Notes: generated by a model from the sequence alone, not told the origin. 64,000 nucleotides of DNA from Paenimyroides baculatum (GCF_008629655.1 NZ_VWSG01000004.1:203472-267471), one strand, 5' to 3'; positions 53,261 through 63,330 are shown, numbered from the stretch's first letter. A program made the numbers and translations.

Positions 53261-56119
53261 TTACTTAATGAGTACAAAAGCTGCCCATTTGTCCGGATGT
53301 TCCGGGTAGGCAGTCTTCATGTATTTTTGGGCACTACTAAAGCTGTTTTCAATGTTTTGTAATGTAAAAAGATTCTCGTAGAATTTATCCATAAATTCTG
53401 CTGTTTCCTTATCGGGAATTTCCCACAAGCTTATTAACAGGTATTTTACGCCGGCAGATTTAAAAGCTCTCTGCAAACCAAAAACACCTTCATTTTCTGC
53501 AATGTCTCCAAGCGCTGTTTCACAAGCTGAAAGAACTACAAGTTCTGTATTAGGAAAAAACATGGAACCAACTTCATAAGCCGTTAAAATTCCTGTTCCT
53601 TTTTTAAAATTGACCTTGTTGTTATCATTTGTACCTGTAAAAGACTGCTGCCATGTAACATTTGCACCGGCGAACAACAGACCTGATCTGTTCATGGGAT
53701 TACTATCCCACTTTATAACACTTGTGTTATCCAATTCGAGGTACAAATGTTCTAAATTATTTTTGTTTGTTCCTGCAAAATAAAATCCGTGAGTAGCAAT
53801 ATGCAAAATATCCGGAGAAAAGCTGCCGTTAAGTTTCTCGAAATGCTCTTTAGTTGCATTTTTACCCGTAAACATTTTAACTTTTGAATATTTTGCCGAT
53901 CTTTCCTGAATTCTTTCAACTTCAGACAAAGTTCCCGGCAAGTAAGCCCATCTGTTTTTATCAGTTTTTGTTTCGCCACTTTCAGCATTATAATCTATAC
54001 CACCAAAAAGGGCTATGCTTTCAATAGAAACATTCTCTACTTCATCTTTAATTCTTACAGTTGAAGACAACTGCCTTAACCTGTATTTATCTGAAATATT
54101 TTTATTATCGGGCTGTAAGATTGCCGCAAACGCAACCCTGTGTAACAACCCTGCCGGCGAATAACTTATCTTATGAATATTTTTGAGCTCTTTTTCCAGA
54201 GGTTTCCACAGCATATTATACAGAACTGCTGAAGTATCGGCACCTGTTTTTGCTACAATAGAGCCCCTGTATAATTGTTCTGTTGCAACCTTACTGTTGT
54301 TGTTAAATAAAGCAGCGTTTATCTGTTCTTGATTAAAAAGGCTTACAAGAACCGGAAATTCACTATTCTTACTTAGAATAAGAACCTGATACTGAACTTG
54401 GGATTCATTGTTATTTTCGTTTTCGCTGAAAGTAAAAAATTCCATTGCTACCTCATCCTCTTTCAAGCTTTCCTTAATCAACTTAGAAGATACAATTACT
54501 TCTGGTTCGTTTTTACCGCTTTGTAATTCAGCAAGAATTTTATTTTCAAGCTCTTTTATCTTTTCATGAGCAGAGTTAAGTTCTTTTTGGAGATTAAGCG
54601 GTTTTGACATTTCTACGGCTATAATTTTCTTTTCTGCCGTAAGTTGCTCATACCATTTTAACAAAGTAGCGTTACCACTACCTTTTATTTTATTTTTTAT
54701 GTTTTTCTGAGAATACAATGCAGCCTCTTTAATGTTAAGCTGAATATCATAAAGATTTGCAGCTGCCTGCTTGTTCCTTGTATAATCTTCCACAAAAAAA
54801 CGAATAGGATTCTGGAGTTGCAATACCAGTGAAGAAACCAAACTTTCCCTATTATCTTCTGAAAGCAGTAAACCCGTTTGTTTTATTTCTGAAATAAGGT
54901 TTTCCGTTACCTGCTGATAAGCAAGCCGTGCTTCGGGAATTTTCCCGATTTTCCAGTAAATCAGAGCAACATTTCCAAGTGCATCTGTATAAAGCCTATG
55001 TTTTCTACCTACCTTTTCCTCAATTTTTTTTATTATTTTTAATTGAAGAGGTAGCGCTTTCTCATAATCATGTATCTTTAAATAAACCGTACTCAACATA
55101 TAATTTAGTTCATTGGAACTGTTTTCGTTATTTTGAATCAAGCGGGTTGCTTCATAAATATAAGGTTCAGCCATATCCAATTCGTTGTAAACCAAATGAA
55201 TATTTGCCATACCCAACAAGGCTTCAATATATTTGGGATCATTTTTAGTCAGCTCCTTCTCATAGATATCCATTGCTTTAAGATACAGTTCTTTTGCATA
55301 CCATCTGTTTCCGAAACCATACAAAAGCACTTCTGAAAGCTTAACAGCATTATCTGCATAAAATACGGTAGCGCCTTTATTTTGTTTTTCCAATAGTTCT
55401 TTCACCGTTGTAAGGTAATGATCTGCCTTATGGTAATTACCTATAAACGTTAAAATTACACCTATTTTATGATACGCATTCAGGTACAGTATGTCTTCTG
55501 TTTTTTTTGATTTAACCAAAAAATCAATTACCTTTTCATAAGCTGCGAAAGCTGCTTCGTATTTCTGCTGAAGATAAAAGGAGTCTGCTGTGTTTAGCAT
55601 CTCTTCCACGTTTTGCGATGTATGATTCGCTTCTATATTTAGGTTATCATCTTTGATATTAGCACTGACCATTAAGTACAGTTCACTGTTTGTCATTGCT
55701 GACTGTTCCATCAGTATTTTCAAATCTTTATAGATTTGCTGATTTTCTGCAGAATATGGAAATTTTTGAAGTGCAGTGCCGATATTATAAACATTAACAA
55801 GTTCTATTGTATTTCTACTTTTAAAAAAACCGACAGCCAGTTGACAGTTCTCAACGGTTTGCGTATAACTTATATCTTCACTTTTTACAGTAGCCTGCAG
55901 AATAAGGTTGTAACAAAGCAGTAACTGATCCTCTCTAGGGTTTTCACAAAGCATTTCGCTGCGCAGTGCCTCTTTATAATACGCTAGTGCATTTAAATAG
56001 TTTTTTTTATAATATTCGCCTTCGCCCTTAAAAAAAACAGAGTCTGCTTTTTCTATGGTTTGTGCATAGGACAAAAAAACACCTAAAATGAAAAACAAAA
56101 GTGTATAATTTTTCTTCAT
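53261..56119 (-). CDS. exported TPR-CHAT domain protein
   Basis: Start set at ATG 56119 (MKKNYTLLFFILGVFLSYAQ); a start 9 bp upstream is possible. The 952-aa protein has a signal peptide, TPR repeats over about 25-430, a coiled-coil-like linker (about 470-560) and a C-terminal CHAT protease domain (about 640-952). His777 (ILHIATHGFYF) and Cys866 (VLSACETALG) are the catalytic pair, followed by GVFGLQRAFKSAGVKYLLIS and LWEIPD. CHAT is a caspase-like (clan CD) protease. It is the last gene of the minus-strand operon. An extracytoplasmic CHAT beside two caspase-like proteins suggests a proteolytic system of the envelope. Confidence 0.88.
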   Translation of the reverse strand: MKKNYTLLFFILGVFLSYAQTIEKADSVFFKGEGEYYKKNYLNALAYYKEALRSEMLCENPREDQLLLCYNLILQATVKSEDISYTQTVENCQLAVGFFKSRNTIELVNVYNIGTALQKFPYSAENQQIYKDLKILMEQSAMTNSELYLMVSANIKDDNLNIEANHTSQNVEEMLNTADSFYLQQKYEAAFAAYEKVIDFLVKSKKTEDILYLNAYHKIGVILTFIGNYHKADHYLTTVKELLEKQNKGATVFYADNAVKLSEVLLYGFGNRWYAKELYLKAMDIYEKELTKNDPKYIEALLGMANIHLVYNELDMAEPYIYEATRLIQNNENSSNELNYMLSTVYLKIHDYEKALPLQLKIIKKIEEKVGRKHRLYTDALGNVALIYWKIGKIPEARLAYQQVTENLISEIKQTGLLLSEDNRESLVSSLVLQLQNPIRFFVEDYTRNKQAAANLYDIQLNIKEAALYSQKNIKNKIKGSGNATLLKWYEQLTAEKKIIAVEMSKPLNLQKELNSAHEKIKELENKILAELQSGKNEPEVIVSSKLIKESLKEDEVAMEFFTFSENENNNESQVQYQVLILSKNSEFPVLVSLFNQEQINAALFNNNSKVATEQLYRGSIVAKTGADTSAVLYNMLWKPLEKELKNIHKISYSPAGLLHRVAFAAILQPDNKNISDKYRLRQLSSTVRIKDEVENVSIESIALFGGIDYNAESGETKTDKNRWAYLPGTLSEVERIQERSAKYSKVKMFTGKNATKEHFEKLNGSFSPDILHIATHGFYFAGTNKNNLEHLYLELDNTSVIKWDSNPMNRSGLLFAGANVTWQQSFTGTNDNNKVNFKKGTGILTAYEVGSMFFPNTELVVLSACETALGDIAENEGVFGLQRAFKSAGVKYLLISLWEIPDKETAEFMDKFYENLFTLQNIENSFSSAQKYMKTAYPEHPDKWAAFVLIK

Positions 56120-56190
56120 TGCTAACATGTGCTTAATTGAAATTTACAACTTACAACCATAATATTTCTACCCGTTCAAAAAATAATGCC

Positions 56191-58158
56191 CTACTTTTTT
56201 ACAATTTCGTACACAAATTCTGAACTATAGCCATCTAAATTTCCAGAAACTGCCGTTGCTGATCCGCCTCTGGTTTGCTGGTAGGATGCATTTAAAAAGT
56301 TTTCCAGCGGATTACTGTAGCCTTTTTTTTCACCCCGAGTGGTAACTGTTGACTGAAAGTTAAGCGGTTTATCAGACGCAAAGCCCTTTAAAAGGAGTCG
56401 TTCATAAGGCGGTGAGAAAGAATAAACGCAATCTTTAAAAATCATTGTCTGTCCCGGAGCCAGCATTCTTTCATTGTTATTAAGTTTACAGTCGTTATTT
56501 GGAAAAAACGGATTGATTTCTCCGGCTGTATTAATTTCCACAATACTTATGTACAAAGGCTTTTTACTTTTATTCGCTACTTGTAATACCACAAAATCAT
56601 TTTCAGGTTTTACTTTAAATATACCTGTTTCATTTATATAGTTAGTTTCAGGCAATATATCTCCGAATGTTTCTGTTGCCTGATCAAACGCTATAGGAAG
56701 CAATTTAAATTCAAATTCATAGCTGTTGTTCTTTACACTTAAATTTTTAAGATATGTTCCCTGGGCATAATTAAAAATCTTTGTTTTAATTTCTTGCGCG
56801 GCATCACCGCGAGCAGCAGATAAACTTCCGAAGGCATCGTCTCCTTTTGTATAACTTATTCTATATGATGCATTATCAAAATCAACAATAACGTCTGAAA
56901 GGGCAATTTCGGCAGTTGTTTCACCCAGATTGTTTTTCTTTAAAAAGTCTGCAATTTCATTTTTCACGTTTACATCTGTAACCGATTTGTCAAAATATAC
57001 CTTCACAGCAATATCGCTGTAAGAAGGCTGGTCTATAAAGACCCAATATTTTTTTATATTGTCATCTTTCAAAGGTTTATCCAATAACACTACAGCTTCA
57101 CCAAATTTGGAAAGTGTTACCTTACCTTTTGCTAAAATTTTAGATTCCTCTATTTTTGAAGTTCCCGAAGGAAGAACGAAGATGGTTGTTTCCTTAAAAA
57201 TCCTATTAACTTCGCCTGCATTAATGTTTATAATTTCGTTATTTCTAACAATCTTAGTTACTTCAAAATAAGGCTGCTGCTTTACGTAATCTCCTTTAAA
57301 CAATTTGTAATCAATATCACCTTCAATCGTTGGTTTTTGTTTTGGTGCAATTGCGTTCATATTAGAGGTAATATTAGAAAAAAGCTGACGGTAGGTAAAA
57401 TCAGACCCCAGTTCATTCATGGACTTTGAAAAAGCAAAACTTAAAGATCCTACTCCGTTATATTCATAATTCAATTCGTCTGCAGATGCTCCTGAAATCA
57501 TAATGAAAGGTGATGCATCATCTTTACTTACTTTGGTTCTTTCTAAAAGGCCGCTTCCACTTTTCTTATCTCCAGCCGATTTTTGCCAATCTGGTGGAAC
57601 CAGAGCCACCTGCCCCCCTCTTGCTTTCTGACCACGGGTTGCAGAACCCGAATGACAGCTGTCTAGTGTAATTAAAAGTTGTCCGTCTTTACCTAACTTA
57701 TTTCTAAAATTGGCAATAATGTTAGCCAATTCGTCATCGCGCACGTGATTTTCGCCTTTATAATTATGGGTGTATTTAACGTAAGCATCGTACGGAACAA
57801 TAGCTTCATCCAATCCGTCAACCTCATCTCCGTTATCGTCGAATACCTGTTGGCCGTGTCCCGAATAATGAACTACCAAAATATCGCCTTTTTTAATTTG
57901 TGACTGTATCGCCGTAACGGCTTCAACAATTCCTTTTTTGGTAGCTTCACTGTCTATTAATATCTTTATATTTCCTTCTTTAAACCCCTGCCCCAACAAA
58001 GCACCCTTAATTAAAGGGACATCGTTTTTAGAACTTATGGTACTCCACCCTCCTTTCGCCGGATAATCGCCTATGGCAATAATCAAAGCGTATTTTTCTG
58101 CTGCAGACAGCTGTATGCAGAAAAACATGACAAATAATAAAATTATTCTTTTCACCAT
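56191..58158 (-). CDS. exported caspase family protein with DUF4384-like tail
   Basis: A 655-aa protein with a signal peptide (ending LSAAEK), a metacaspase-type C14 domain at about 22-245 with His101 (HYSGHGQQ) and Cys168 (LDSCHSGSATR), a middle region of unknown fold, and a C-terminal part (about 510-620) whose pattern (VANKSKKPLYISIVEINTAG, then FPNNDC, then a proline-rich SFSPPYERLLLKGFASD) is like DUF4384. Metacaspases cleave after Arg or Lys and usually need calcium. It is separated by 2 bp from the 460-aa gene upstream and by 71 bp from the CHAT gene downstream. Confidence 0.88.
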   Translation of the reverse strand: MVKRIILLFVMFFCIQLSAAEKYALIIAIGDYPAKGGWSTISSKNDVPLIKGALLGQGFKEGNIKILIDSEATKKGIVEAVTAIQSQIKKGDILVVHYSGHGQQVFDDNGDEVDGLDEAIVPYDAYVKYTHNYKGENHVRDDELANIIANFRNKLGKDGQLLITLDSCHSGSATRGQKARGGQVALVPPDWQKSAGDKKSGSGLLERTKVSKDDASPFIMISGASADELNYEYNGVGSLSFAFSKSMNELGSDFTYRQLFSNITSNMNAIAPKQKPTIEGDIDYKLFKGDYVKQQPYFEVTKIVRNNEIININAGEVNRIFKETTIFVLPSGTSKIEESKILAKGKVTLSKFGEAVVLLDKPLKDDNIKKYWVFIDQPSYSDIAVKVYFDKSVTDVNVKNEIADFLKKNNLGETTAEIALSDVIVDFDNASYRISYTKGDDAFGSLSAARGDAAQEIKTKIFNYAQGTYLKNLSVKNNSYEFEFKLLPIAFDQATETFGDILPETNYINETGIFKVKPENDFVVLQVANKSKKPLYISIVEINTAGEINPFFPNNDCKLNNNERMLAPGQTMIFKDCVYSFSPPYERLLLKGFASDKPLNFQSTVTTRGEKKGYSNPLENFLNASYQQTRGGSATAVSGNLDGYSSEFVYEIVKK

Positions 58159-58160
58159 TT

Positions 58161-59543
58161 TTAATTTAAGTCGAAAATACTAAAAGACATTCCAAAGAAG
58201 TACCCAAAATCATATACCGTTTTTTTATAGTTGTCCAAACTGCCCACATCGGTAGTTTCGCCCACTTTAAGTCCGTTAGTTATTTTAGTCACAGGACCAA
58301 AAGCAATACCGCCTGTTAAAGAAACCCTGTTAGAACTGCCCAGAAAAATTGCCGGACCAATTAAAAAGTTTATTCCTTTAATTTCATCCATGATGGGAAT
58401 ACCCAATCCGAAACTTCCGCCTAAATTGAAACTTTCCGTAATCATGGGGTAGAAATTAACCATAGCTCCCAGACTTGGGACAAAATAGTCGTTTTTTTCA
58501 GCCTGAATTATTCCATCTGAATCAATATAATAATCATTTGATTTGGATCCGAAATTCGTCATTACCAGTGCAACACTTGTATTGATATTGAAACCGCCAG
58601 TTGAAAACAGCTTTATATTTCGTGTTTTAATATTAGTAGACGAATCATTAACTTTCTGTGCAGAAAATTCAGAAGGTTTAAACTTCAACTGCATATCCAT
58701 GTTGTCTGCCGAAAGTTGATAATCGTAAGTTACGGTAAAAGACGAAGCTTCCAAAGACTTGTAAAGACTTCCAATATCACTAATATCACCTGCAGTCTTT
58801 ACAGCAGACTCTTCCAGGTTACTTTGTGCCGCCTGCAACGTTTTATAGGCAGAAGCGGTTTCGCCCCTTGACACAGAAGATCCTGTAACCGTTGCCGAAT
58901 CAGCTTCTGCAAACATGGTATTGATTTCCGAATCAATCTTAAGTTTATATTCAAGAACAATCCTGTCCAGCGTTGTTAAGAACAGATAAAAGTTTTCGTT
59001 AGGGTCGCTCAACCTTGCATCGTCTATTTTCGCAGCAAGCGCTTTAAGGTTTTCCATAATTTTTTCTTTGTTCATGTTTGGATTGGACATATCTGCACGC
59101 AATGAACTTTTTATGGCATTAACACTTGTAATTATATCATTCAGTCCTTGCAAATCTGATGCTCCACGGCTTTTTCCCCTTGAAAACACCTTTTCGTCTG
59201 CAGGCAGGTTCTGCGGATTAAGCTTTAGATCGCCACCAGCCATTCCCCCAAAACCACTCAATAAGGAGCCAAAATTAAAACCGCCGCCTGTTTTATGAAT
59301 TTTATTTTCTTTTACATCGGCCGTAACTTCCACTGCAAAAGGGTTTACATTTTTCAACTGAATTTCAATAAGGCTGTTCTTTTTAAATTTAGGCTTAATA
59401 ATGGTATCCAGAACAGTATTATTTTTAGACAGTTTGTAATAAGATGTGATATCTGTTTCATAGTCGTACACCACCTTATACTTATTCTGTGCCAATCCGT
59501 TAAAGCCTATTATTAATATTGCGAATAGTATTTTTCTTTTCAT
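58161..59543 (-). CDS. exported outer-membrane-like protein of the caspase operon
   Basis: A 460-aa protein with a signal peptide (ending NGLAQ). The N-terminal half includes a Gly-rich patch (GGGFNFGSLLSGFGGMAGGD) and long helices (about 120-270). The C-terminal half has repeated amphipathic strands (GGFNINTSVALVMTNFG, later FNLGGSFGLGIPIMDEI and RVSLTGGIAFGPVTKI), ending in Phe-rich strands as in outer-membrane barrels. It is the first gene of the operon. It could anchor or sense for the caspase and CHAT proteins. No family was recognised. Confidence 0.75.
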   Translation of the reverse strand: MKRKILFAILIIGFNGLAQNKYKVVYDYETDITSYYKLSKNNTVLDTIIKPKFKKNSLIEIQLKNVNPFAVEVTADVKENKIHKTGGGFNFGSLLSGFGGMAGGDLKLNPQNLPADEKVFSRGKSRGASDLQGLNDIITSVNAIKSSLRADMSNPNMNKEKIMENLKALAAKIDDARLSDPNENFYLFLTTLDRIVLEYKLKIDSEINTMFAEADSATVTGSSVSRGETASAYKTLQAAQSNLEESAVKTAGDISDIGSLYKSLEASSFTVTYDYQLSADNMDMQLKFKPSEFSAQKVNDSSTNIKTRNIKLFSTGGFNINTSVALVMTNFGSKSNDYYIDSDGIIQAEKNDYFVPSLGAMVNFYPMITESFNLGGSFGLGIPIMDEIKGINFLIGPAIFLGSSNRVSLTGGIAFGPVTKITNGLKVGETTDVGSLDNYKKTVYDFGYFFGMSFSIFDLN

Positions 59544-60164
59544 TATCGTCTGTTTTAAAACGCAATCTAAATTATTAAAAAAATGTTAATAATTTAAGTT
59601 TTTATAATAAATTCAAATCAATTTATCGTTATGTAACAGAGGATGCAATTTGATAAAATTAATAAGTAATTTTCGATGGGATTCACGATTGATACATTTC
59701 GGTTTCTCTGTACTTTACGTCCAGGTATTATCTTACAGCTTGGAAGCCGTGAATCTGACGATTTTTAGAGATAACAAGTATCAACTACGAGCCTAGCTGA
59801 ATAGATCTGTTACTGTAAAAGATTAAGGCGAAGTAATCATGATAACTAAAACAAAATAGTAACGCTTGAATAAAAATCTTTTTTTTTTGCGGTCAAACTT
59901 TAAACAGTCAAAATCTTGTTTGTTGTCTAACCCATCGCGGTTCGACAGGCTCACCGACCAGCCGATGTGTTTTAACGACAACTGCACCGTTTTGACGCTT
60001 CCCGATACTCGGGACAGGCTGCTTAAAGCTTAAATACCGCTTTTTGATTCGTGTGGATTGTATGTATTGTGTTTTTGTTAGGGAATGGGGAATTAGAGAA
60101 TTGGGAAAAGTTATTATATTCGTAAATAATATAAGTTAAAGTCAATTACAACACGATAGTACCA
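59544..60164. other. 621-bp gene-free region
   Basis: About 140 bp of AT-rich leader for the minus-strand operon, then repeat unit E (59690-60095), then about 70 bp before the gene at 60165 with a weak TATATTCG box. Nothing else was recognised. Confidence 0.6.
59690..60095. repeat. palindromic repeat, unit E
   Basis: Carries the CTTGGAAGCCGTGAATC phrase, TCAAAATCTTGTTTGTTG, and the tail ATTCGTGTGGATTGTATGTA. Inner hairpin CATCG (59933-59937) with CGATG (59963-59967) holds a TTCGACAGGCTCACCGACC insert. A second hairpin TCCCGATACTCGGGA follows at about 60000. Confidence 0.75.
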
Positions 60165-60875
60165 ATGATAGCAAAAGATCAAAACACAGCCTTGTTAACA
60201 GTTGGAAAAGCAGCTTTGAAAAATGCTGACTGGACAGACTATGCGAATTATTGTTTTGACAGAGAAAAAGGGTTGAGAAAGGATGCCTTTAAGCACCTTG
60301 AAAAATTCCTTAAATCTACTGAAGATTGGACATTTTATAAGAAAATTGACTTTTTGAAATTTCTATTTCCGTTTTTTGAAAATGTTCAGGATGCAGATTA
60401 TGCATGTTTTCCGCAGCCATTAAGTGATAAGTTGGTAAAACCTACTTTAATAAAGTGGTGCGACAATGAAGACGCAGACAACAATCCGTTTCGTTGGTAT
60501 GGGAAGTATTACCGAAGTGAAAATCATTTATTTAAAGCATTAGAAATAAACCCAACGGACGACTTAGCAAGGCAGACTCTATTGAGCTGGTGGACTTACA
60601 ACATTTATTATTCAGTTCATCATTTACCAGAGGGATATATTGGAGAACCACTTGAATACATAAAACTTGGAGAAAAAATAAAAACAGAAATACAGAAATT
60701 ATCTACAGCGCAACTAAGAGAATATTGGATGAACGAACTGGAAGAAGATTTAGAGCTTGTAAGAAACTATATTGACTGGAAAGCTTCCGGACATTCTGAC
60801 TTTGAAAAATGGGGAATGGAAAACAAAAAACAAACAGGTTACGGACTTACACGAACTTATTATTATGAAGAATAG
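60165..60875 (+). CDS. hypothetical 236-aa protein
   Basis: A soluble, helix-rich, Trp-rich protein (FRWYGKYYRSENHLFKALEI, later LLSWWTYNIYYSVHHLPEGY). The KALEINPTDDLARQTLL stretch is TPR-like. No family was recognised. Similar helical proteins of this type occur singly in toxin-immunity regions. It has no signal peptide. A frame from 60772 overlaps its end but is not the start of the next gene. Confidence 0.65.
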   Translation: MIAKDQNTALLTVGKAALKNADWTDYANYCFDREKGLRKDAFKHLEKFLKSTEDWTFYKKIDFLKFLFPFFENVQDADYACFPQPLSDKLVKPTLIKWCDNEDADNNPFRWYGKYYRSENHLFKALEINPTDDLARQTLLSWWTYNIYYSVHHLPEGYIGEPLEYIKLGEKIKTEIQKLSTAQLREYWMNELEEDLELVRNYIDWKASGHSDFEKWGMENKKQTGYGLTRTYYYEE

Positions 60876-61029
60876 TAAAAGTAATGGCAGCGGTACTGCT
60901 GTTTCTACATTAATAGCTATGGATGACTTAGCAGCAGTTCTACAAAAATGCCCTACTAGCAAATTAAATCTGTGCTTGGTATATTTGATAAGGCTCCGAA
61001 GGTTTTTTAGTGGCTATTTTAGTAATAGT

Positions 61030-61950
61030 ATGCAGAAATTATCTTTAATAATTCTATTATTTTTCTTTTCATTTAGTTCAGGTGCACAGGAAAGAGAAAT
61101 TAAAAAAATTGAGCTATCTTTTAGTTGGTTTAAATCTTATGACACCAAATACGTTATTAACTACAATAAGAGTCAGTTTACAGCGGTTTGTTTTGACCGC
61201 TTTAACAAAGAATCTTTCCGAAAAAACTATAAGTTCTCAACTAAAGATTTTGAAAAATTCAAAAAGATTATAAATGAGAATATACCCGAAAAAGATGTTC
61301 AAAAATCTACCTCAGGCTTGGACGGTGGTGGTTTTAAGCTTACTTATTTTTTTACAGATGGTAAATCAACAAAAATAATTATTAGAAACCCATATAGGGC
61401 AGATTCAAAATATAATGCTGAATTTAAGTTTGTTGATGCCTTTTTTGACTTTGCATACTCTGTGATTAAAGATAATGAAGGAATTATTACTCTTGACAAC
61501 AGTTTTGAGCCATACTTTGATGGAATACCCATTAGAAAAGTTGGCGAAAAACCAACGGAATATAAAATTTGGGGTACTATGAGTGGTAATGAATCAAACA
61601 ATAAAAAATTCTTTGATTTTTTATACAACTTACCAAAAGGTGAATGTATTATTGTTGATACTAATGAGAATTTAAGTTGGGCACTAGAGAATGACATTTT
61701 AGTTAGATTTATTATTCAAAATTCGAATATTAAATTTGCAAACACATCTCGCTTAAAATATACAAGAGAAGATATATATAAAATAAGGTCGGAAATTAAG
61801 GCTGCCAAAAAGAATAATGAAAATATAGACCATTTCAATAAAAATTTTTCGGGCAGTATTTATTTAGCCGATACCGTACTGATGGATAAATGGCTTGACC
61901 AAGATAATTGGGATATTTCAATTGATGAACTTAGAATAAACTGCCACTAA
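61030..61950 (+). CDS. exported hypothetical protein
   Basis: Start set at ATG 61030 (MQKLSLIILLFFFSFSSGAQ), which gives a clean signal peptide; the open frame extends 258 bp upstream into the previous gene without meaning. The 306-aa protein has a beta-rich first half (YVINYNKSQFTAVCFDRF) and a second half with KPTEYKIWGTMSGNES and GECIIVDTNENLSWALENDI. No family was recognised. The region 60876-61029 holds no gene. Confidence 0.7.
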   Translation: MQKLSLIILLFFFSFSSGAQEREIKKIELSFSWFKSYDTKYVINYNKSQFTAVCFDRFNKESFRKNYKFSTKDFEKFKKIINENIPEKDVQKSTSGLDGGGFKLTYFFTDGKSTKIIIRNPYRADSKYNAEFKFVDAFFDFAYSVIKDNEGIITLDNSFEPYFDGIPIRKVGEKPTEYKIWGTMSGNESNNKKFFDFLYNLPKGECIIVDTNENLSWALENDILVRFIIQNSNIKFANTSRLKYTREDIYKIRSEIKAAKKNNENIDHFNKNFSGSIYLADTVLMDKWLDQDNWDISIDELRINCH

Positions 61951-61985
61951 AAGCCATTTTGGTAAATTTTATAACTGACATTAGA

Positions 61986-62906
61986 ATGATGGAAAGACTG
62001 CTAATAATTGTATTTTCACTATTAACATTTACAACTTACGGACAGAAAAAAATGGATAATAATTATTTTACTTGGGATGACTTTGTTGACGGATTTGGTA
62101 AAGAAATGGTTGCTGCCGAAGATGTTTTTAATAATATGGTTAAGAACGGACTAAAATACAACACCATGACAAAAATGGATTTTACTTTTGTTTCAGACAA
62201 AAAAGAAAATCTAATAAACTTGGGTGAATTTCTTAAAACTCACTATCCTTACTCCGTTCAAGAGATACAAAGATCTGACGAACTTTGGGAAATAAATGGA
62301 GAAACGAATGAGTTTCCGATGACAGCAGACAATTTACTATACTGGGCGTTAGATATGTATAAGCGTGGTTATGAATTTGACGCTACATTTGATGCTTATG
62401 GCGGAATTGCTGATGCTAAAAATGCAAAATTTCCAATATTAGACGCTGCAAAAGCGGACGTTTATTTTGACAAAGGTTTAGAATGCTATAGCAAAGGAGA
62501 TCTAAGCGGATCGATATTTAACTGGACGTTGGCAATAGAAATTGATTCGAAAGATCCAAATTATTACTACTCAAGAGCAATTGTTAAAAACAAGCTCTAC
62601 ACATGGAAATCTGCGCTGAAAGACTATGACAAGGCAATTGAAATTGCACCCCAATTTATTAGTGCTTTAATAAACCGTGGCGGACTTAAAGATGAAAATG
62701 AAGATTATAAAGGTGCAATAGCTGACTATGAAACTGTATTAAAGCTTGACAAATTAGAAGCGGAAGGAAAGCAGCAAGCTTATTTTAATTTAGGAAATAC
62801 CTATTTTAACCTTAAAGATAAAAAAGCTGCTTGTAAAAATTGGAATAGTGCATTGGAAAACGGTGCAGAATATGCAAAAGAACGAATTAATAAACATTGT
62901 AATTAA
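61986..62906 (+). CDS. exported RraB-like/TPR fusion protein
   Basis: Start set at ATG 61986 (MMERLLIIVFSLLTFTTYGQ). The 306-aa protein has a signal peptide; then about 55-140 resemble the RraB (RNase E inhibitor) domain, with MDFTFVSDKKENLINLGEFL, ELWEINGETNEFPMTADNLL and YEFDATFDAYGG; then TPR repeats from about 155 to the end (LECYSKGDLSGSIFNWTLAI, SALKDYDKAIEIAPQF). RraB normally acts in the cytoplasm, so an exported version cannot act on RNase E and must bind something else. It lies 36 bp after the previous gene. Confidence 0.65.
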   Translation: MMERLLIIVFSLLTFTTYGQKKMDNNYFTWDDFVDGFGKEMVAAEDVFNNMVKNGLKYNTMTKMDFTFVSDKKENLINLGEFLKTHYPYSVQEIQRSDELWEINGETNEFPMTADNLLYWALDMYKRGYEFDATFDAYGGIADAKNAKFPILDAAKADVYFDKGLECYSKGDLSGSIFNWTLAIEIDSKDPNYYYSRAIVKNKLYTWKSALKDYDKAIEIAPQFISALINRGGLKDENEDYKGAIADYETVLKLDKLEAEGKQQAYFNLGNTYFNLKDKKAACKNWNSALENGAEYAKERINKHCN

Positions 62907-62937
62907 AACCCAGCTTTAACCAAAAAATTTTCTATTA

Positions 62938-63330
62938 ATGACAATGAAGTTTTATAACATATATCTTGATGGTAAACTAATAGGAACGACTGAACTTGAT
63001 AAAGCAGATGTGCCTATGGGGGTTGTATTTGGGCTAATAAATTTTACGGACAATAATTTAGACTATAAATTCTTTAATAAATACTGCTTTGAAAACAATA
63101 TAGAATTAGCATATGACTACCCAGAAGACAAATTAATAGCAACTAGAACAATTGCGGGTTTAAAAATTACAAACGAAAACGGAATTGAAGTTAAAGGATT
63201 AGGAAACCAGATTAGTGGAATGGATGGCGATGAATTTGAAGTAATTTTAGAAGGAGTACCTTATCCTTTCTTTGAAGAAGAATTTCCGCATCATGTAAAA
63301 GCATATAACGAGCAGTTCAAGGAAAGTTAA
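62938..63330 (+). CDS. hypothetical 130-aa protein
   Basis: A soluble acidic protein opening with MTMKFYNIYLDGKLIGTTEL, a strand pattern seen in small immunity-type proteins in which the first half is a short sheet and the end is acidic (FEVILEGVPYPFFEEEFPHH). A second ATG lies 6 bp downstream. No family was recognised. It is 32 bp after the RraB-like gene. Confidence 0.65.
   Translation: MTMKFYNIYLDGKLIGTTELDKADVPMGVVFGLINFTDNNLDYKFFNKYCFENNIELAYDYPEDKLIATRTIAGLKITNENGIEVKGLGNQISGMDGDEFEVILEGVPYPFFEEEFPHHVKAYNEQFKES

Noticed and set aside
60772..61029. N-terminal extension of the exported protein encoded at 61030
   Set aside because: The extension overlaps the previous gene and hides a clean signal peptide, so ATG 61030 is the better start.
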